The translations under genes and the position numbers were made by a program. Shown one piece after another: positions 1 through 14,029 of a DNA stretch of 64,000 nt (position 1 is its first letter; every line of letters starts with the position of its first letter). The DNA is from Seriola aureovittata (taxonomy: Eukaryota; Chordata; Actinopteri; Carangiformes; Carangidae), in assembly GCF_021018895.1 (NCBI RefSeq), contig NC_079382.1, positions 21,870,001 through 21,934,000 of the forward strand. The letters run 5' to 3'. The notes under the pieces were generated by a model. The model worked only from the letters and a program-made list of their open reading frames with translations, was not told the DNA's origin and did not search any database.

Positions 1-2230
1 TGGGAGTACACCACAATTACACTAAAAGTCTACAGCCACACTAGCTGCCCAATGAGGCTGTGCTGCTGTTTACACACCACAAAACTGTCAGATGGATTAA
101 AAAAAAAAAGAGAGACAAGTGTGCACAAGGACTAATTATGTTGGAGAGAAAATCCTTGAATTCTGTATTTAAATTATCAAGCTTCGATCAGCTGAAGAGT
201 CCCTGAGCAAGACACTGTCGTCCCTGTAGCAGCAGATGAAACAAAAGACACCAACTCAGATTGACGTTACGCATCTAATTTTGAGCTCATTTTCTTGCAC
301 TGGGATTTTCCCTCCTCTCTTCTAAACAGGGTAAATCTCAATTTGGATCATTTGTTCCAATTACCAGTTAATCAAAGAGCATGATTTAAAAACGAATAAA
401 TAAAAATATGATGAAGCGTCACGGAGCTTCTCATCCAAATCTGTAATTGGAAGAAGAGATTTTCCTTTTCTTTTTTCATTCTTTTTTTTAATGGATCTCC
501 CACTCTTGCAGTATATTGTGCACATAAACATACATACAACTCAAACTGCCGGTTGCCTTGGATATGAAGAGACACTATTTGTCTCTGTTGTTTGGATCGA
601 ATAGGACAAGAAACCTTCAGTCAGTGATGAAGCTGAACGATGACAGTGCAGTCGTTCTTCAGTGTCGTATTCCTGGCTGAAATGGTTGAGGTTTAATGGT
701 ACAAATGTGGAGATGTCTAATATAAACTGCACTGCACGACCTTCAGGCTCTGGGTCCTCATTTGGTCACTGGATGTTTTAACTTCTTTTTCTTCATATTA
801 AGGTTTTAGTTGGCAGTACATGTTGCAGCCTTCGAGCACATTTCTAAATCTTTGTGTGAACATCGTAATGTAAAGCCTCTCAGATCGGCTCCAGAGCTCG
901 AATTCAAATTAAGGTAGATTGAGGATTTGTTGTCTTTACATCCTAAATTCAACAAGTCTGTTTTTTTAAACTTCAACATTCATTTTTATTTCCCCACTTG
1001 TTAAAATAATGTTTTTACTGTTTTGTTTCATGTTTAATTGTTAAACTTGTGAAGCAGTATCACTTTTCTTTTGACAGTTACTCTATAAATAAATCTTTAC
1101 CTAATAAACCATCTTAAATCTTCCCCTGATCTAATGTCAGATTTCATTCTTTTGAAGTTCAGGCTTCCGTTGAGAGAAATGTCAACAAATGATTTATACA
1201 TCAATTTAATTCTTAAATGAATGTAAAGAAATGAACAAACAAAACCTAGTGAGCAAACGTTATTTTAAAACGTCTTGGAGTTGAGCAGAGATCGTATCTC
1301 TTGGTCTTCAGTCGTGAAACTAAAGTTGAGGCCACAGGTTTGAGACTCGCTCACAATCTCGCTGTCAACTTTTAGGCTTTAAACCAAGTCAAAAAAAAAC
1401 AAAACAAAACCAAGAAACTCTACTCCCATTATAGTCCATCATAAACTCATGGATGTTGTCTTGTTAAAGAAAACACAAACAGAGTGGAGCATAAATTTCC
1501 AAACAATAAACTCAGCTCCCCCTCCCCTGCATTAAAAGTTAAAACACACCCAATCCTTAAACTAAACATGTGTGCACGACTCTCTGCTTTGCTTCCTGGC
1601 TTTCATCTCTTAGAGGAAGCTGCTCTGGCCCGGCAGCTTTTATTCTCTTGGGATGCAGAGATGCAGTTACTTCTCCATCCCTCATTAGTCATGTCACACA
1701 CATGAAACAGCCCCGTCATAATGAGGTACTGCATGCACGAGGAGCATGAAGCCAGTGCTGCGGAGAAGAAGTAAACCTCGGGCTGCAGCAGACATGGAAC
1801 TAATGCAACGATCTGTCATGGTTTCTTTCTCCCTCACTCTGAGGCTCTGGAGATATGCAGCTGATAATCTGTCGTTACATTGAGATACTTACTGCACTTT
1901 TACACGGAGCAGAATAAAGTAAGATTAGTACCACCCTGAAGTAAATGACTATAATTCATTTGATTAATCTCAGCTAACGATCCATGACGCGCTCATTTAC
2001 TGACACTGTGGCCGTTTAACCCTTTCAACCCAAGCCTGTTTCACTCTCATTTATTTTGGCACAGTCACCACATGTAATACATTATTATTAGGAGAACTCA
2101 GAGATGATTTGTTCTACCTTTAGTTAAGAACCTGTGTCTGCGGGTTTTGTACACACTGTAATTGTCTGTATATAAACAGATACAAGATAAAAAACTAATA
2201 CATGATAAATCAAAACAAAAAGCACATTCT

Positions 2231-2375
2231 GATGGTCACTTGCGGTTGTAGGCCTCCGCCAACCAGTCCAGTCGCAGCTCATTAGCGTGCGAATTCTTAA
2301 ATCTGATCAGTTCCTCTTTCAGTCCAAGTGAAGGTTTGTGCAAAATTTGAAGACACTCCCTGAAAGCTTTACTGA
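2231..2375 (+). repeat. AGGTCA-type dispersed repeat, copy 1 (short)
   Basis: Starts near ggcctccgccaaccagt, which reappears as a diverged cctccaccaaccagt at 28299-28313. The part with nuclear-receptor-like half-sites is missing in this copy. Confidence 0.4.
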
Positions 2376-4204
2376 GATACTGAGTTCAGGTGAATGGGGC
2401 GGACATGATGCCTCTGGTCATGGCTGTCAGAGGAGCACAGGTATAAAACCCCATGAGCTTTTGGGCTTCCACACTCATCAGTTGTAAGTGCCTGTGTGTA
2501 GCACTCTCTGCTCCTTGCCAGGCTCAGTCATAATAACTGAATGTGACAGATTCACTTCCGGATCTATAAACTTATATTGGGGGAAAAAAGTTGCCAAGAT
2601 TTTACCTCATCAAATAAGAAGTCAGCCAGCTGAGTGGAAAATCACCCAATCTGGAAACACTGCTGGTAGGCTGAGTGATTGTTAGCACCCTGCTGACTAG
2701 AGCTGATCATCAATACCATTGCCAATACACGTTTTTGTTTAGATAACAACACAATCAACTCTTTCTTTTTCTTCTTCCTGTCTAATAAATGAAAACTTTT
2801 CCTTAATGAAAGAGGCTAAACTTAGTGAATCTTTGATTAAAATCAGAAGTATCCAGAGGCAACGGTGGTTATACTGACCAGTTTAGGAAAAAACCTTAAA
2901 GCTTCCTGTGCAGCAGAACTTAGAGGTGAAGTCTGGAGGCGGCGGGTTGAGTCTGAGTTTGACTGACGTTTGAATCGATACAGCCAGACATAGAAACCTC
3001 CGTCAGACTTAAAAATATCAAAGCTGCAATTATTCTATGTGATTGTTCCCCTCTGATGTGATACCAGCGTGGAGGATTTGGAGGATGTGCATGCAGAGGC
3101 TGCAGATTGACCATGAGTGGTCACCGTTGTTTGGTGTCTAAAACCGACTTAAATGAGGTTTGTTTTACATGCAAGAGTGAAACCTACATATTTGCTGGCA
3201 GGTATCACGAGCTGACGTTACAAAATGACCATAATTATCACGACTTGAACGCCTTGCTCGTCAAGTAACTCATGGTTACGTTCATGAGGGGTTGAGGAAA
3301 CAAACCAGAGACGATTTGTATGGTTCTGACAAACGCTGCTGACAGACAACATTTGTGCGTTAATGGGCCTTCACCGCGGGACGTGTTGACCAGTTCTCAG
3401 AGAAGGCGTGTAGTACAAACGTCTCAATTAGCCGACAGCTTGTAGGAAGGGAAATGTCAACGTGTGATGGATTCGGTAATGAGCTTGCAAAAGCTCAAAG
3501 ACCTGAAGAGGGGAGGACAGATAAATGAGGAGCTGATTTCCTAAATTTTCAATATGGAACGAGGGAATTTAGTTTGTGAAGTGTCTGGGCAGGTTTGGGT
3601 TTTTTTTTTATTTTTTATTTATGTCTTGTTTTGGCACCTACAGTTTGTTGCTTAATCTAATAGGTGGAGGTAAGTACAAGCTGTCGGAGGAAGCAAAGCG
3701 ACGGAGCGGAACCGAACAGCTGAAAGAAGAAGAACTGTAGAGAGAAAGAATTTGCCTCAGGCTGCACAACAGAGGCTGTATTTATTTTCCTTGTGCTTAT
3801 CGGCGAACCGGTCCGGCCTGACACTTTGATTTCACACCAAAGAGTTTTACATGTTCTGCACTTAAATAGTAGACAGGACTAGAATTTTATAGAGAAATAC
3901 AACTACTGTGTCTTCCTGAATGACAAGAGCGGCTGCAGTCGGTGAGGACGTACCATCGTCTTCCACAGATTTGCCTTAACTGCCACAACTACTGCCAATA
4001 TTTATTTTTCAGAGAGAGAGCTCTTCTTCCACAGCCTGGAAACCAATAATGTTTTCAGTGGATATACGTGAGTACTGTGAAATACAGCTGTAGAGCAGAA
4101 AGTTATGAACTGAGATTTAAAAAACAGGGCTGGTGTTACTCTATATTTTGCTTTTCCCATAAAAAAAAAAAAACCCACAATGTGTAAATCCGTCTCTCAA
4201 TATG

Positions 4205-4310
4205 TTCAGACTTTCCCACCTAATCTGTGGCTCCCAGCTTCAAGCCCACTGGTTCCTACTGAAGATTTAGATCTTTAAAAAAAAGACCTCTTAAATATAA
4301 AGTTTCATTT
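4205..4310 (+). repeat. Dispersed repeat G, copy 1
   Basis: The block order ctgtggct, agc-cc-actggttcct and gacctc is shared with 18380-18510 in the same orientation. Confidence 0.4.
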
Positions 4311-4364
4311 CTAGAAGAAGTTTGATGTATTCCTAAAACAGGTGGAGTAAATTGTACTGTATTT

Positions 4365-4440
4365 GTTGGTGACTATTTTCAGCGGTGGACTGATCTACAC
4401 TTGGTGTTCCAGTGTATGTGGGACTGAGACAAAATAAAGT
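4365..4440 (+). repeat. Dispersed repeat F, copy 1
   Basis: The sequence gactattttcagcggtggac and the following cttggtgtt match the copy in the MEI4 3' UTR region at 22500-22640. Confidence 0.4.
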
Positions 4441-7400
4441 ACAAGAAAACGACTTTATTCTGAGGTTCAGTCTGGTTAAACTTCTTTAATGTGAGGATTT
4501 ACAGCTACGATCTTTGTTGTCATGGTTACAATAACAACAACTTGAACTGCTCCTTGCCCACGGGAGTTGAACGCGGCGAACGAATTTCTGTGTTTTGTTG
4601 AAGAAGTAATTCTACTGGCTTTTCAACAACTTGCTTAATTGCTAATATTTTCCGCCTCCATGCTGCGTGTGCATCCTCGATTGTTTGTGAGAGAAGAACC
4701 CAACACAACCACTGCGAGGTTAATATGTTTGGGTTGTTGATCACACGAATGAATCATTGTGCAAATGTCAGGTTGGGCTCTGGGAACTTGTGACTTACTA
4801 ATGATTTGATTAAAAAAGTCTTTACAACAAATAAACCAGGTCTGGTTATAATATAATGAAGACACTTTCCCCTGTAGTCCTTATTTCTAAAGATGTGAAA
4901 AAGAAAAAACTAATCTAATAAACAAATGTATTTGTCCCCACTTCACAATTTCCAAATAAACAAATGTGCTTTGGTGCAGTTGCCAATCTTGTTTAGTGAT
5001 TTCATGATCTCTGACCCCCTCCAGGAGGAAGATTCCCACTTAATGTCACAGTGCTCTCACACATACTCTTGTGCCGCCCCCCCCCAAGCAGCTGTTCATG
5101 TTCTCAAAGTCTAATTGATGTATGTGCCAACACTGTTGTTGCTCCTTCAGCCTCCCGGGTCACTGCAGACAATGTCAGGGAATACTAATAGCATGCAAAT
5201 CCTTTTAATTATACATTGTTTATTCCTCTTTCCCTAAAGCTATAGTTTGATTGCAAAGTCCACGTCCTCCTGCAGTCGGCTGAAGAGCGGCCTGGGTCGG
5301 GTCAGACGGGGCCACTACGACATTATAATCACTATATATATATATATACACAATACTAGAAAACAGGAAAACAAAATATTTCCTGCACCTATACTTCCTG
5401 TTCAGATTGATCATTTCAGTGAGTTTTATGATCATTAGATACTTGAAAACTGTTTTATTAAATCAATACATCAATACTCTACAAATATCATAAATTATCA
5501 CCGATGTTTGTAAAACTTGTCAGTTCCAGTTCAGTGGGTCAAAACTGTCGTAGTTTGTGCATTTAAAGGCTGCTTCAGCATCAACACCACAGTGGATGAT
5601 TATGATGAGGATTTAAAGAGAGACTGACGTGAAGTGGGTGAAAATCTTTTCCTGCCAAAGTCGGGGGGAAAAAACTTTCCTACTTTTCCCTTTTGAAGTC
5701 GTAGCATTGAAAAAGAAAACCTAATGAATCCGAACCAGACGCTAAAGGGCTGAAAATGACACATGGATTGCAACAATTTTCAAGGGGACTGTCGATTTTT
5801 ACCACAAACAAAAAACTTTATTATCTCTTCACAGTTTCACACACTGGCTTTAAGTTTAAGTTTTTAGCAGCACGCTCATTTTTAAATTTCAAAACCGTCT
5901 CTTTAACTTCTTCTTCTTCTCTTCAGCTTTCTCCATCAAACTTTCTGATTTTATGGAGCAGTGTCAATTTGGGCGCATGGATTTGATTTAATTGTGTGTT
6001 AGTTTGAGGCAAATTTTTTCCATTTGATTTTAGTTAGTTTTGGTTTTTCACATTATTGTTTAGTTTTTATTCACTCACAAAAACAGGGTTAATATTTTAG
6101 TTTTTACGTTTTTATTAATTAGTTTTACCTTTATTTTTATCAGGACCAATATATAATAATATTTCTCATTGTGGTTTTTGCTGTAAGCACCAGGTTTATT
6201 AGGACCTTTGCCAGTGTCATGTTTCCTGATGACTGCAGCGTTGTATCTCTGTGTAAGTTGGTGCTGAAGCTGTGTGCGAGTTCAACTTATTCCTTTGCAT
6301 CATTTCAGTTTGCTAGGAATTTGCTATGAATTTGTTTACCAGGTGTGGATTAGAAAATGCTAAATTAGGCAGTTGCTCTGGAAATAGAAAGCACTGTTTT
6401 CTCACACACACAGCAGGTGTGATCTGACAGCAGCCAAAAAGCCAATCCACAGCAGACAGGCATTACATTTCTGAACGGTGATTGCAGAGAAAATGTTTGT
6501 GACATTGTAACAACCTTTGAGACTTTCATTTCATGAAAGGACACAGAAGATTTAAAAACATGGGTCTCATGGGGCAAAACATGATATTTGAAAGGTATAG
6601 CTCTCGGTGAGCAGCAGGAGAAGATGCCTGTGCTCTTTTTCTAATGTTCAGAAAAATGAGACGTCTCTGGTCAAAAATTGAAGAAAAAGAAAACACTCAG
6701 GGACCTCAGACTTAGGAAGATATCCAAGAGGCCAAGCTTTTACAAAATAAAAGTCCACAGCCACAACATGATTTGTTCTGAGACCACCGACAGCTCTGTA
6801 ACCACAAAAACATCATGAACAGAAACTGAGTCACCACTGGTTCAAAACTATCATCCACTGGGACAAAAGCTCCTTTTCCACTGGTCATAAAACCTGTGAA
6901 GACAAAGGATATACTCGCTGGTGTATTCTGGTGTAAAAAGGGTAAAAGAGAACAAGGCAACAGCACAAAAGATAATAATTAGAAATAAATCAAAAGGACG
7001 TAAGAAAGTGGAATTTTTATTGAGACCAGAATGATGTAATGTTGTAAAATATGGAAAGACAAGTAAAATGAAATGCTACGAATGTTTGACCTCATGCACG
7101 TACCTATCAAAATGATCAATAAATAAAGGAGACTCCCTAAAATAATCCTTAGCAGCTCCACGAGGTCCCTCTAAAGGATTAAGATTGTACTTTTCCTCAC
7201 TGGACAAACAGTGAAGACAAAGTGTCACAGCACATTTACACAAACTGGATTACGTCTCAGCGTCCGGTGGAGGGACTGGCGCTGTGTTTGGGAGGGGTGA
7301 GGCTCAGAGGAATAACGTGCCCGCTCAGCAAATCCTCTGTGTGAGAATAAAGGTTAAACGAGCCGCCTGAGACAATGCATTCATCTTCTGCTGACTCAGA

Positions 7401-7931
7401 ACATCTGTGTTCCTGCTGACCTTGGCCACTGCAGGAGGAAAGACCACTTCCCATTGCTCACCTGACGAAGACCTCATTAAGTTACCAATTACTCCAATCA
7501 ATACCTGCCAGCAGCCTTTAGTTTCGGATATTAATGGTTCTTTTAACAATTTGACCTTAATATAATTATGGACGCAGCTGCAGCTACACTTTATGATACT
7601 GACAATGACACTGACATCTGTAAAGTGAGAAAATAAAACAGATTATTCATATTATTATTGCATGATTGTCTGTGTAACTTCATGTCTGCGTGTGGTGTTT
7701 AAGGTTTAATACTGGGACGGGACATTTCTGGGTTTTTCCCAGAATTTCTCGCCAAAATCTGATTGTGTTTGCCAGATATTTTCCTGTGAGATTGTTGGAT
7801 TTTTAACACATCTGTGCTTGTGTATGGATGATGATTTTACACAGGGGGAAAATTGAAAAGTTAAAAGATAAAATGGCCAGATGGAAAACAAACTATCATC
7901 GTTTATTTAGTTTATTTATTTATTCAGTTTG

Positions 7932-8062
7932 AAAAGCTCAAATTGAAAATTTTAAATGCCACATGGAAAAAGGGAGGACGTGAATTTTTAATAAATAGAT
8001 GGTTCATTCATCATCTCTGTTTTGATTTCCCTATTCAATTTCACATTTCAATTTGAGCTTTT
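7932..8062. repeat. Fold-back (inverted repeat) element, 17-bp perfect arms
   Basis: The arm aaaagctcaaattgaaa at 7932-7948 is repeated in perfect inverse at 8046-8062, with a 97-base AT-rich loop. Weaker inverse similarity continues on both sides. It may be a decayed MITE. Confidence 0.6.
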
Positions 8063-8634
8063 AATTTGGGTGTTTAAATTTAAATTTTTTCGATTTTTCA
8101 TTTCTGGATTTGAAATTTCCCTTTTCATTTTCAAACCGCTGTTTTAGAAAATCAATTTGTCATTTAAATATCTAATTACAGGTACAAACAGCGTCGCTCG
8201 CCGCTGGAATCCTGTTGTTTTTGTCCCTCAAGGGGCAAATCAAGGCAGTGACACCACAAACAAGCACACACATATAAAAGTCATCCAAAAATACAAGTAC
8301 TAAAACGAGTACAAAGATCTATAATAGTTGTCATGTCCACAGAGAACCAGGCCTTTGTTTGGGACGGGACCTGCTTCCCTGTTAACACTACCTCCAGACT
8401 TCCTCCGTGCTTATCTGCTGTCTTTCAGTGTAATGTCCATCAGGGCAGCAAGACTTGCCTCATGTGAAATCATGAATGAAACCCAATATTTCCTCCAGAG
8501 TATTCACATCATCAATAGGCTATAAATGTGAAAAAACATGGAATTGTGGGTGATCACAAGTACAGTAGTGGGATCAAGTGATGAAGAATCAACACCAGTT
8601 TGGGTCATAGACACAGCAGAAATACTAAATTCAG

Positions 8635-8830
8635 GCTCTAGTTTGTCCAATGTGAGAATTTGCTGCTTTTCTCTCTTTTGGATTATTATGAAGTGAATAT
8701 TTTTGAGTTCTGAACAAAACCAGACATCACCTTTGCGTCTGGAACAACTGTAGTCTGCATCCTTCAGACTAGGTAATTAATTAAAAAAATCATCATCACA
8801 TTAATCAATAATAAAAACAGCCACAGTTAA
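8635..8830 (+). repeat. TTAATCGATT-type teleost repeat, fragment
   Basis: Diverged piece: caatgtgagaatttgctgct then ttttctctcttttgg, then an AT-rich end. Confidence 0.4.
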
Positions 8831-8891
8831 TTTATGCCATTTCCACTCTCAAGAGCATCGTCTCTACTGAAAGCCATAAAAACTGAATGCT

Positions 8892-8933
8892 AACAGTGTT
8901 GCTACTGACAGGAGCAGCCATAGCAACACTGTT
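8892..8933. repeat. Short hairpin, 13-bp perfect stem
   Basis: The arms aacagtgttgcta (8892-8904) and tagcaacactgtt (8921-8933) are perfect complements around a 16-base loop. The stem is too short for a typical microRNA precursor. Confidence 0.6.
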
Positions 8934-9903
8934 CACAGGGCAGGTATGAGCTCCAAGTCCCAAATCAATAATCCTCTCTGGCTGCATACTGAGTAGAAAA
9001 CTCACATATTAACTAAAATTGTTTACAGGGAAAAAGCAAACAGTTTCCCCGCGAAGCTACGAGTAAAATTCAAACCTGAAAAACAGATTCTGTCTGGCAG
9101 GGATTTCCTAATTCATTAGAGTTATTATAGTGTGATTAACTGGGCTTTACAGACGGTCCCTGTTTGCTTCAGTTTTGTGTGGAAGCTGGACGATCTTCAT
9201 GTGCAGAGGAGTAGAAAATCAAGTTCTACAGGATCAAATTTAGCAATTACTGCCAATCAAAGAGAAACCTATACAAAAGAATGAATCAACTTTTCTTATT
9301 TGGAGACTAATTTATTTTATCAGCAGGCTGTGGTCTGGCTGGAAGGATATGATAATGAACTTTCACTTTATATTTTGATGGCAGCCAGTTAACGAGGATC
9401 CAGTTGGCTCACCAACAAACTGCTCAATAGAGTTTTCAGTGCTGTTTTACTTTTGGATATTTCAACCATCTGCCAGAGATATTGATCAAACCAACAGTGC
9501 ACTCCAGACCCCATTTTGTCCAGCAGTTCATATGTGAAGATTAAATATTCACCAGCTGCAGCCTCTGCAGTCAGAGGAGTAAAGTGTCCTGGTCATGGTA
9601 CGGTAATTAAATCCTAACATACTGAGGAGCCTGTCCTCGCCAAGTGTTCATCACACTGGAAGACAGTGGAGAGGAAGTGGCACCAGCGTCTGAGACAAAA
9701 GTTTATAGTTTGCAATATTCTGTGCACAAAAACACAGCAACGGTTTTCATTGTCTGCATTAAGTTTCTCACTAGTGGCATGGATTAAAGAACAGCAAGGT
9801 CGTCTCTCAATATTTCATCAACCCAACAATTTCCTGGTGTGTAGCTGAACTTAACAGAAACACAAAGCTGCCAGCATCACTGTAGATTTGGGAGATATTT
9901 TAA

Positions 9904-10140
9904 GAGGTCCATATAGTCTAAAGGTCTGAGCCGTAAAACCAGCCGTCAGGACTTCTGCAACTTTGTGATGTCACAACAAAGCAGTCACCAAGCCCCGCCC
10001 ACCTGGACCCACCATCCAAACCTTGCAGGATTTGGTTTCTATGAGTGTTTTTACCTGAAATCTGCTTTATTATTATTCAGTCACTCAGAAAACAGTCAGC
10101 CACCAACCTTTTGTTACTAGAGCTCCAGAGAGAAGACTAA
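9904..10140 (+). mobile_element. MITE family B, copy 1 (right end lost)
   Basis: The left end is TTAA followed by GAGGTCCATAT, a diverged copy of the family terminus. The interior, around aactttgtgatgtcacaac and the following ggtggg-type segment, is shared with the copies at 19761-20268 (opposite strand) and 49339-49527. Similarity to copy 2 stops near 10140. Confidence 0.6.
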
Positions 10141-10869
10141 ACCTAGACCTTTATTTCCCTGCTGTCCTACTTCCAAATGCTTACTCGCTGAGTAGTTATA
10201 CCAAAGAGTGTATCATACAGATCTGAATGCAGGGAAAAAAAGGAAAACAAAAGTTTGTCATTTGCTGAGAGAGCCCTCATATATTAGCCCTTAGACACTG
10301 ATTAATTTCATGGTTGAATATCATTGATTCAGAACAATGGGGCGAATGCAGAAACTGTTGAAATTTAGTCTGAAGTGGCAGAAAAAATTAAAGCTTTAAT
10401 TTGTTAATTATTTGCCTTTTACAAATTGTGTGTGTATGTTAATGGGATACATGTGTGTATATATGGGTATTATGTATATTTGTGCTCTACATATACTTGT
10501 TTGTGCATGTGGCTGCGTGTCTGTGTAACAATATATGTGTGGGCAGTGCGGTGAAGCATTAATCTTGTAACCAGGGGAGGGAAAAGGGAGGGATGTTGTG
10601 TTCATTGTGTGTCTGTGGATTCGGTTTGTTTACGTCTTGTGCAGTTATTTTCATCTATATTCATGGGAACTGTCTGACTAAGAGAATGTGAAACTTGCAC
10701 ACATTGTGTACAACGCTGGAGCTTCACGAGTTCATGACCCTCCAGTGTCAATCAAAGATCCTTGATTCAACACCTTTTTCTTTTTAGGGGTTGTGTGTGC
10801 TATCTTTAGCACAAACAGTTTCTGGATGTTTGATGGAAGCAAACGGGACAGAGCATATGGTTGATTTAA

Positions 10870-11229
10870 AGGAACTATTTGTAAGTTTTTTATCTGCTTC
10901 TGAATACAGCTTCTTGCCGGGAGTGGGTGGTGGTGGTGATTGTTGCAGCGCTATATCTTCAGGGCAGATTGGAGGCTGCAATAAGTCGTTATCGACAAAA
11001 AGTGACGAGATGAGCCAGGGCTAGCTGGTTAGCGTGCGAACTTCAGTAGCAGGAAAGACGTGATGGAGAGAAGAGTTGGCATTGCTTTCCACACCTGGAG
11101 ACACCTGCTGGCGAGTAAAGGAATGAAGATTGATGCTAAACTTGTAACGTTTCTTCTTGACTGATAAGTAAACAGCTGTTAATGCTAATGTTAGCTATGT
11201 AGCAATAGCTAAATTTACAAATAGCGCCT
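10870..11229. mobile_element. TTAA-flanked MITE (piggyBac-like), family A
   Basis: This is a 360-bp non-coding element with terminal inverted repeats. The left end is AGGAACTATTTGTAA and the right end reads AGGCGCTATTTGTAA on the other strand (13 of 15 match). Both ends are directly flanked by TTAA (10866-10869 and 11230-11233), the target duplication typical of piggyBac transposons. There is no transposase, so the element is non-autonomous. Confidence 0.7.
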
Positions 11230-13389
11230 TTAATTTAAGATACAGTAATGTGTTAAAACAGCTTAAGTCACTTAGAAATTGTTTTAAATAAAAGAACCTG
11301 GTAGAAGTTTGCCAAAGTTTGAGAGAATCCTCTGCTTCATCTCAATATCACAACAAGGAAAAAGCTTAATGACTGGGTGAATAACTCAAATTAAAACTGC
11401 TTTAAATGACATCTGACATTAACAAAAGCCCCTCCAGCATCTTTCAAGGCTCGCTGACAGTTTGACACACGATCTTTCCAAATGTCACCATGACTACTTG
11501 AACTACATTTGAATTCTGCTCTGCTACTTTCAGCTTCCCGTATTTATGAGGAGCCATGTGTGGTCAGATGACATAGGCTGAAAGCAAATGACTATATTTA
11601 CTGTGATTCAGGCATTAAAACACAAGAGCCGCTCATCAACAAGCATCAGCTCTCTGTAAAAGGTGTGTTGGTGATGACAGTTCTGTGCAGATAATTAGTC
11701 GTTTGTCTGTATTGAGGGATGAACTAACACGTTTTAAGTTGTGGGTCTTTTCATGATGTTTGCTGACAGAAAGAAAATATGGAATATTGGCTGGTTTATC
11801 CTTAAAAACTGCAAGTGACACTGTTCCTTCCCACTTCTAACCAGTTATCTGTCTGTCAGAAGTGCAGTGACACTAATTAACCCCCGGATTTCTAAGCACA
11901 GTTATAGGGAAAAAAAACATGAAACTATGCATTAATGAGAGACGAGAGACCAGAGAGGCTCCTGCCTGACAGACCTGACGGAGCACGGAAACATTTACAT
12001 TCATTCATTCGGTAGATACTTCTGACCAAAGTGATGCACAAATGAGGCACATCTGACAGGCTATTGTTGGATGATTGTTGGATTGTCCATTTGAAAAAAA
12101 TGACAACGAATTGTTGAATAATGCCCCCACTACTTCTGACATCCAACAGGTGTTGGGGGAGGGAGTGTCAGACATTGTTTGATCATCAAACAGGCGCTTC
12201 GTTTTACGCATACTAACTAAAGCCCAGATGATTCGCTTTACCTGTCCCCAAATGTCATCAGTCATTGGACGATTTCAGAATATGTAAAAATGTCTTCAAT
12301 CAGACAACGCTGCTGGAAAACAAACAATCCACTTCTGCAACATTTATAATTGAAGCTATAAATGTTGTTGCAGCAATGACTCGGTTAATTTTGTACATTT
12401 TAAGCATTGAGCCAATTCCCTTACTGAGAATGATAAAGCAGCAATGGTTCAGGGTGAAGCATATTTTTGACAGATACTGATTGACACACTGCTTGCTGTG
12501 ATGGTCAAGATTTCAATCATCCTGTTTTCTATTCAAGAACAACTGAACCCCAGCTTGGTGCAGTTCCCTTGACATATCACAGCTTTGCAAGGTGCTGCTC
12601 TGTTTGACTGCCCTTCCTGTCAAGTGAGAGGTGATCAATAAATAATGAAAAAAAAAAAGGATATAAAGAGGGTCAACTCGTAGCGATCGTTAGGAGGCAA
12701 ACATGCTCAGCTCCATTCTGGACGATGACAATCAGAGGCAATCTGAAGAGACTTCTGTTACTGCTGGAGTTTAGCTTACTATTTGTTGAATATTTTAGAG
12801 GGCTGCATGGCAAGAGAGAAGTGATGAAAATTTTACTCTCGAGTGAATTAAGAAGAGTCTGACAGAAGTTAGATCAAACCAACCAGTAACACAAGAAAAT
12901 GAGAGCGCTCACTGTTCTCCTTGCTCCCACGGCTTATTAAGAAATCCCCACAGGGGTCGACATGCAAAAGCAAAGGCCAAAATTGCCCTAGATAAATTGA
13001 ATGTGAACTTTAGCATTACCTGACATGCTTGACTAAATTGGAAAGAAAGTTGAGTAAGTTGACAGTTAAGAGATCTGGAGTTGATGAATCTGATTTTGCA
13101 TCAAAGGAAAGTAGAAAACAGTGCTAGAGTTACTTTTCTCCTGAGCATAAGTTACGGCTTTATGTTCTAATTTTACTGTTAGAAAATACACAATACTTTT
13201 TTTTACTCTGCAGTAAATGTATGTTTTGCACACTATTTCCAGTATCATATTTTGTCTATTGTAAAACAAAGGAATCAAACTGATGGCACAGTTGTGAATA
13301 AAAACAGTGGATCTTGTTACTTTCAATCTTCTACTTTAAACCATGTCAAAATATTTTCTTTTGCTTCGGACCAAAGCAGTCTATCAGCA

Positions 13390-13600
13390 GTTTTAAAAGG
13401 GACCCAAGATCGAGCCCTGAGGCACACCACAAGTCAGCCCAGCTTCTGGGTGTTTTACATGTGGTGGATAAAACTGTAGCTGCTTTTTGTTCATAGTAGA
13501 ATTACACAAAGTAACACTGAAAGTCTCTGTTTTTGAGGAGGCCATATCTTTAAATAATAAACAAAACTGACTAGGGGCACCCACATCTAGCAACTCAGTT
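13390..13600 (-). mobile_element. L2-like LINE reverse-transcriptase remnant
   Basis: The minus-strand translation contains LTCGVPQGSILGP, the signature just before the catalytic region of non-LTR reverse transcriptases, preceded by a TFSVTL segment as in L2-type elements. About 20 extra residues lie between the two, and the frame stops right after the signature, so this is a short dead fragment. Confidence 0.75.
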
Positions 13601-14029
13601 GATCGTACAGTGCGAGTTTAACAGCCACAAGCCGTGCAGAAAGGTTGATTTAAACAGGTAGTTAATACAACGTAAGAGATTAATAGAAATGCATAGTGTC
13701 TGCCTGGCTTAAGGAGCGTCATCAGGTGGGCAAAATGTAAATAGTATGTTCATCCTATTTGCTCACCTTCCACCCCAATCAATCACATACTGCAGACTTA
13801 TGCACTTTTTCTAGCAAAGTGAAAAATTAAAGTTATAGGTTACACTGACTAGACAATTACAACAAAACTACAGACAAAAAGTAAGAAAACAATGTCTGCT
13901 ACAGAGTGATTATGGATGCCTGATGAAGTAACTTCTTGTGGCAGCAATTAACCTACAAATCCTGGATGCGAACAGGCCAAAAATTAATTACCAAACAGTT
14001 CAAAGCTGTGGCAGAGCTGGTGCTGAAAC

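Noticed and set aside
8892..8933. microRNA precursor
   Set aside because: The stem is only 13 bp with no extension; a typical precursor needs more than 22 paired bases.
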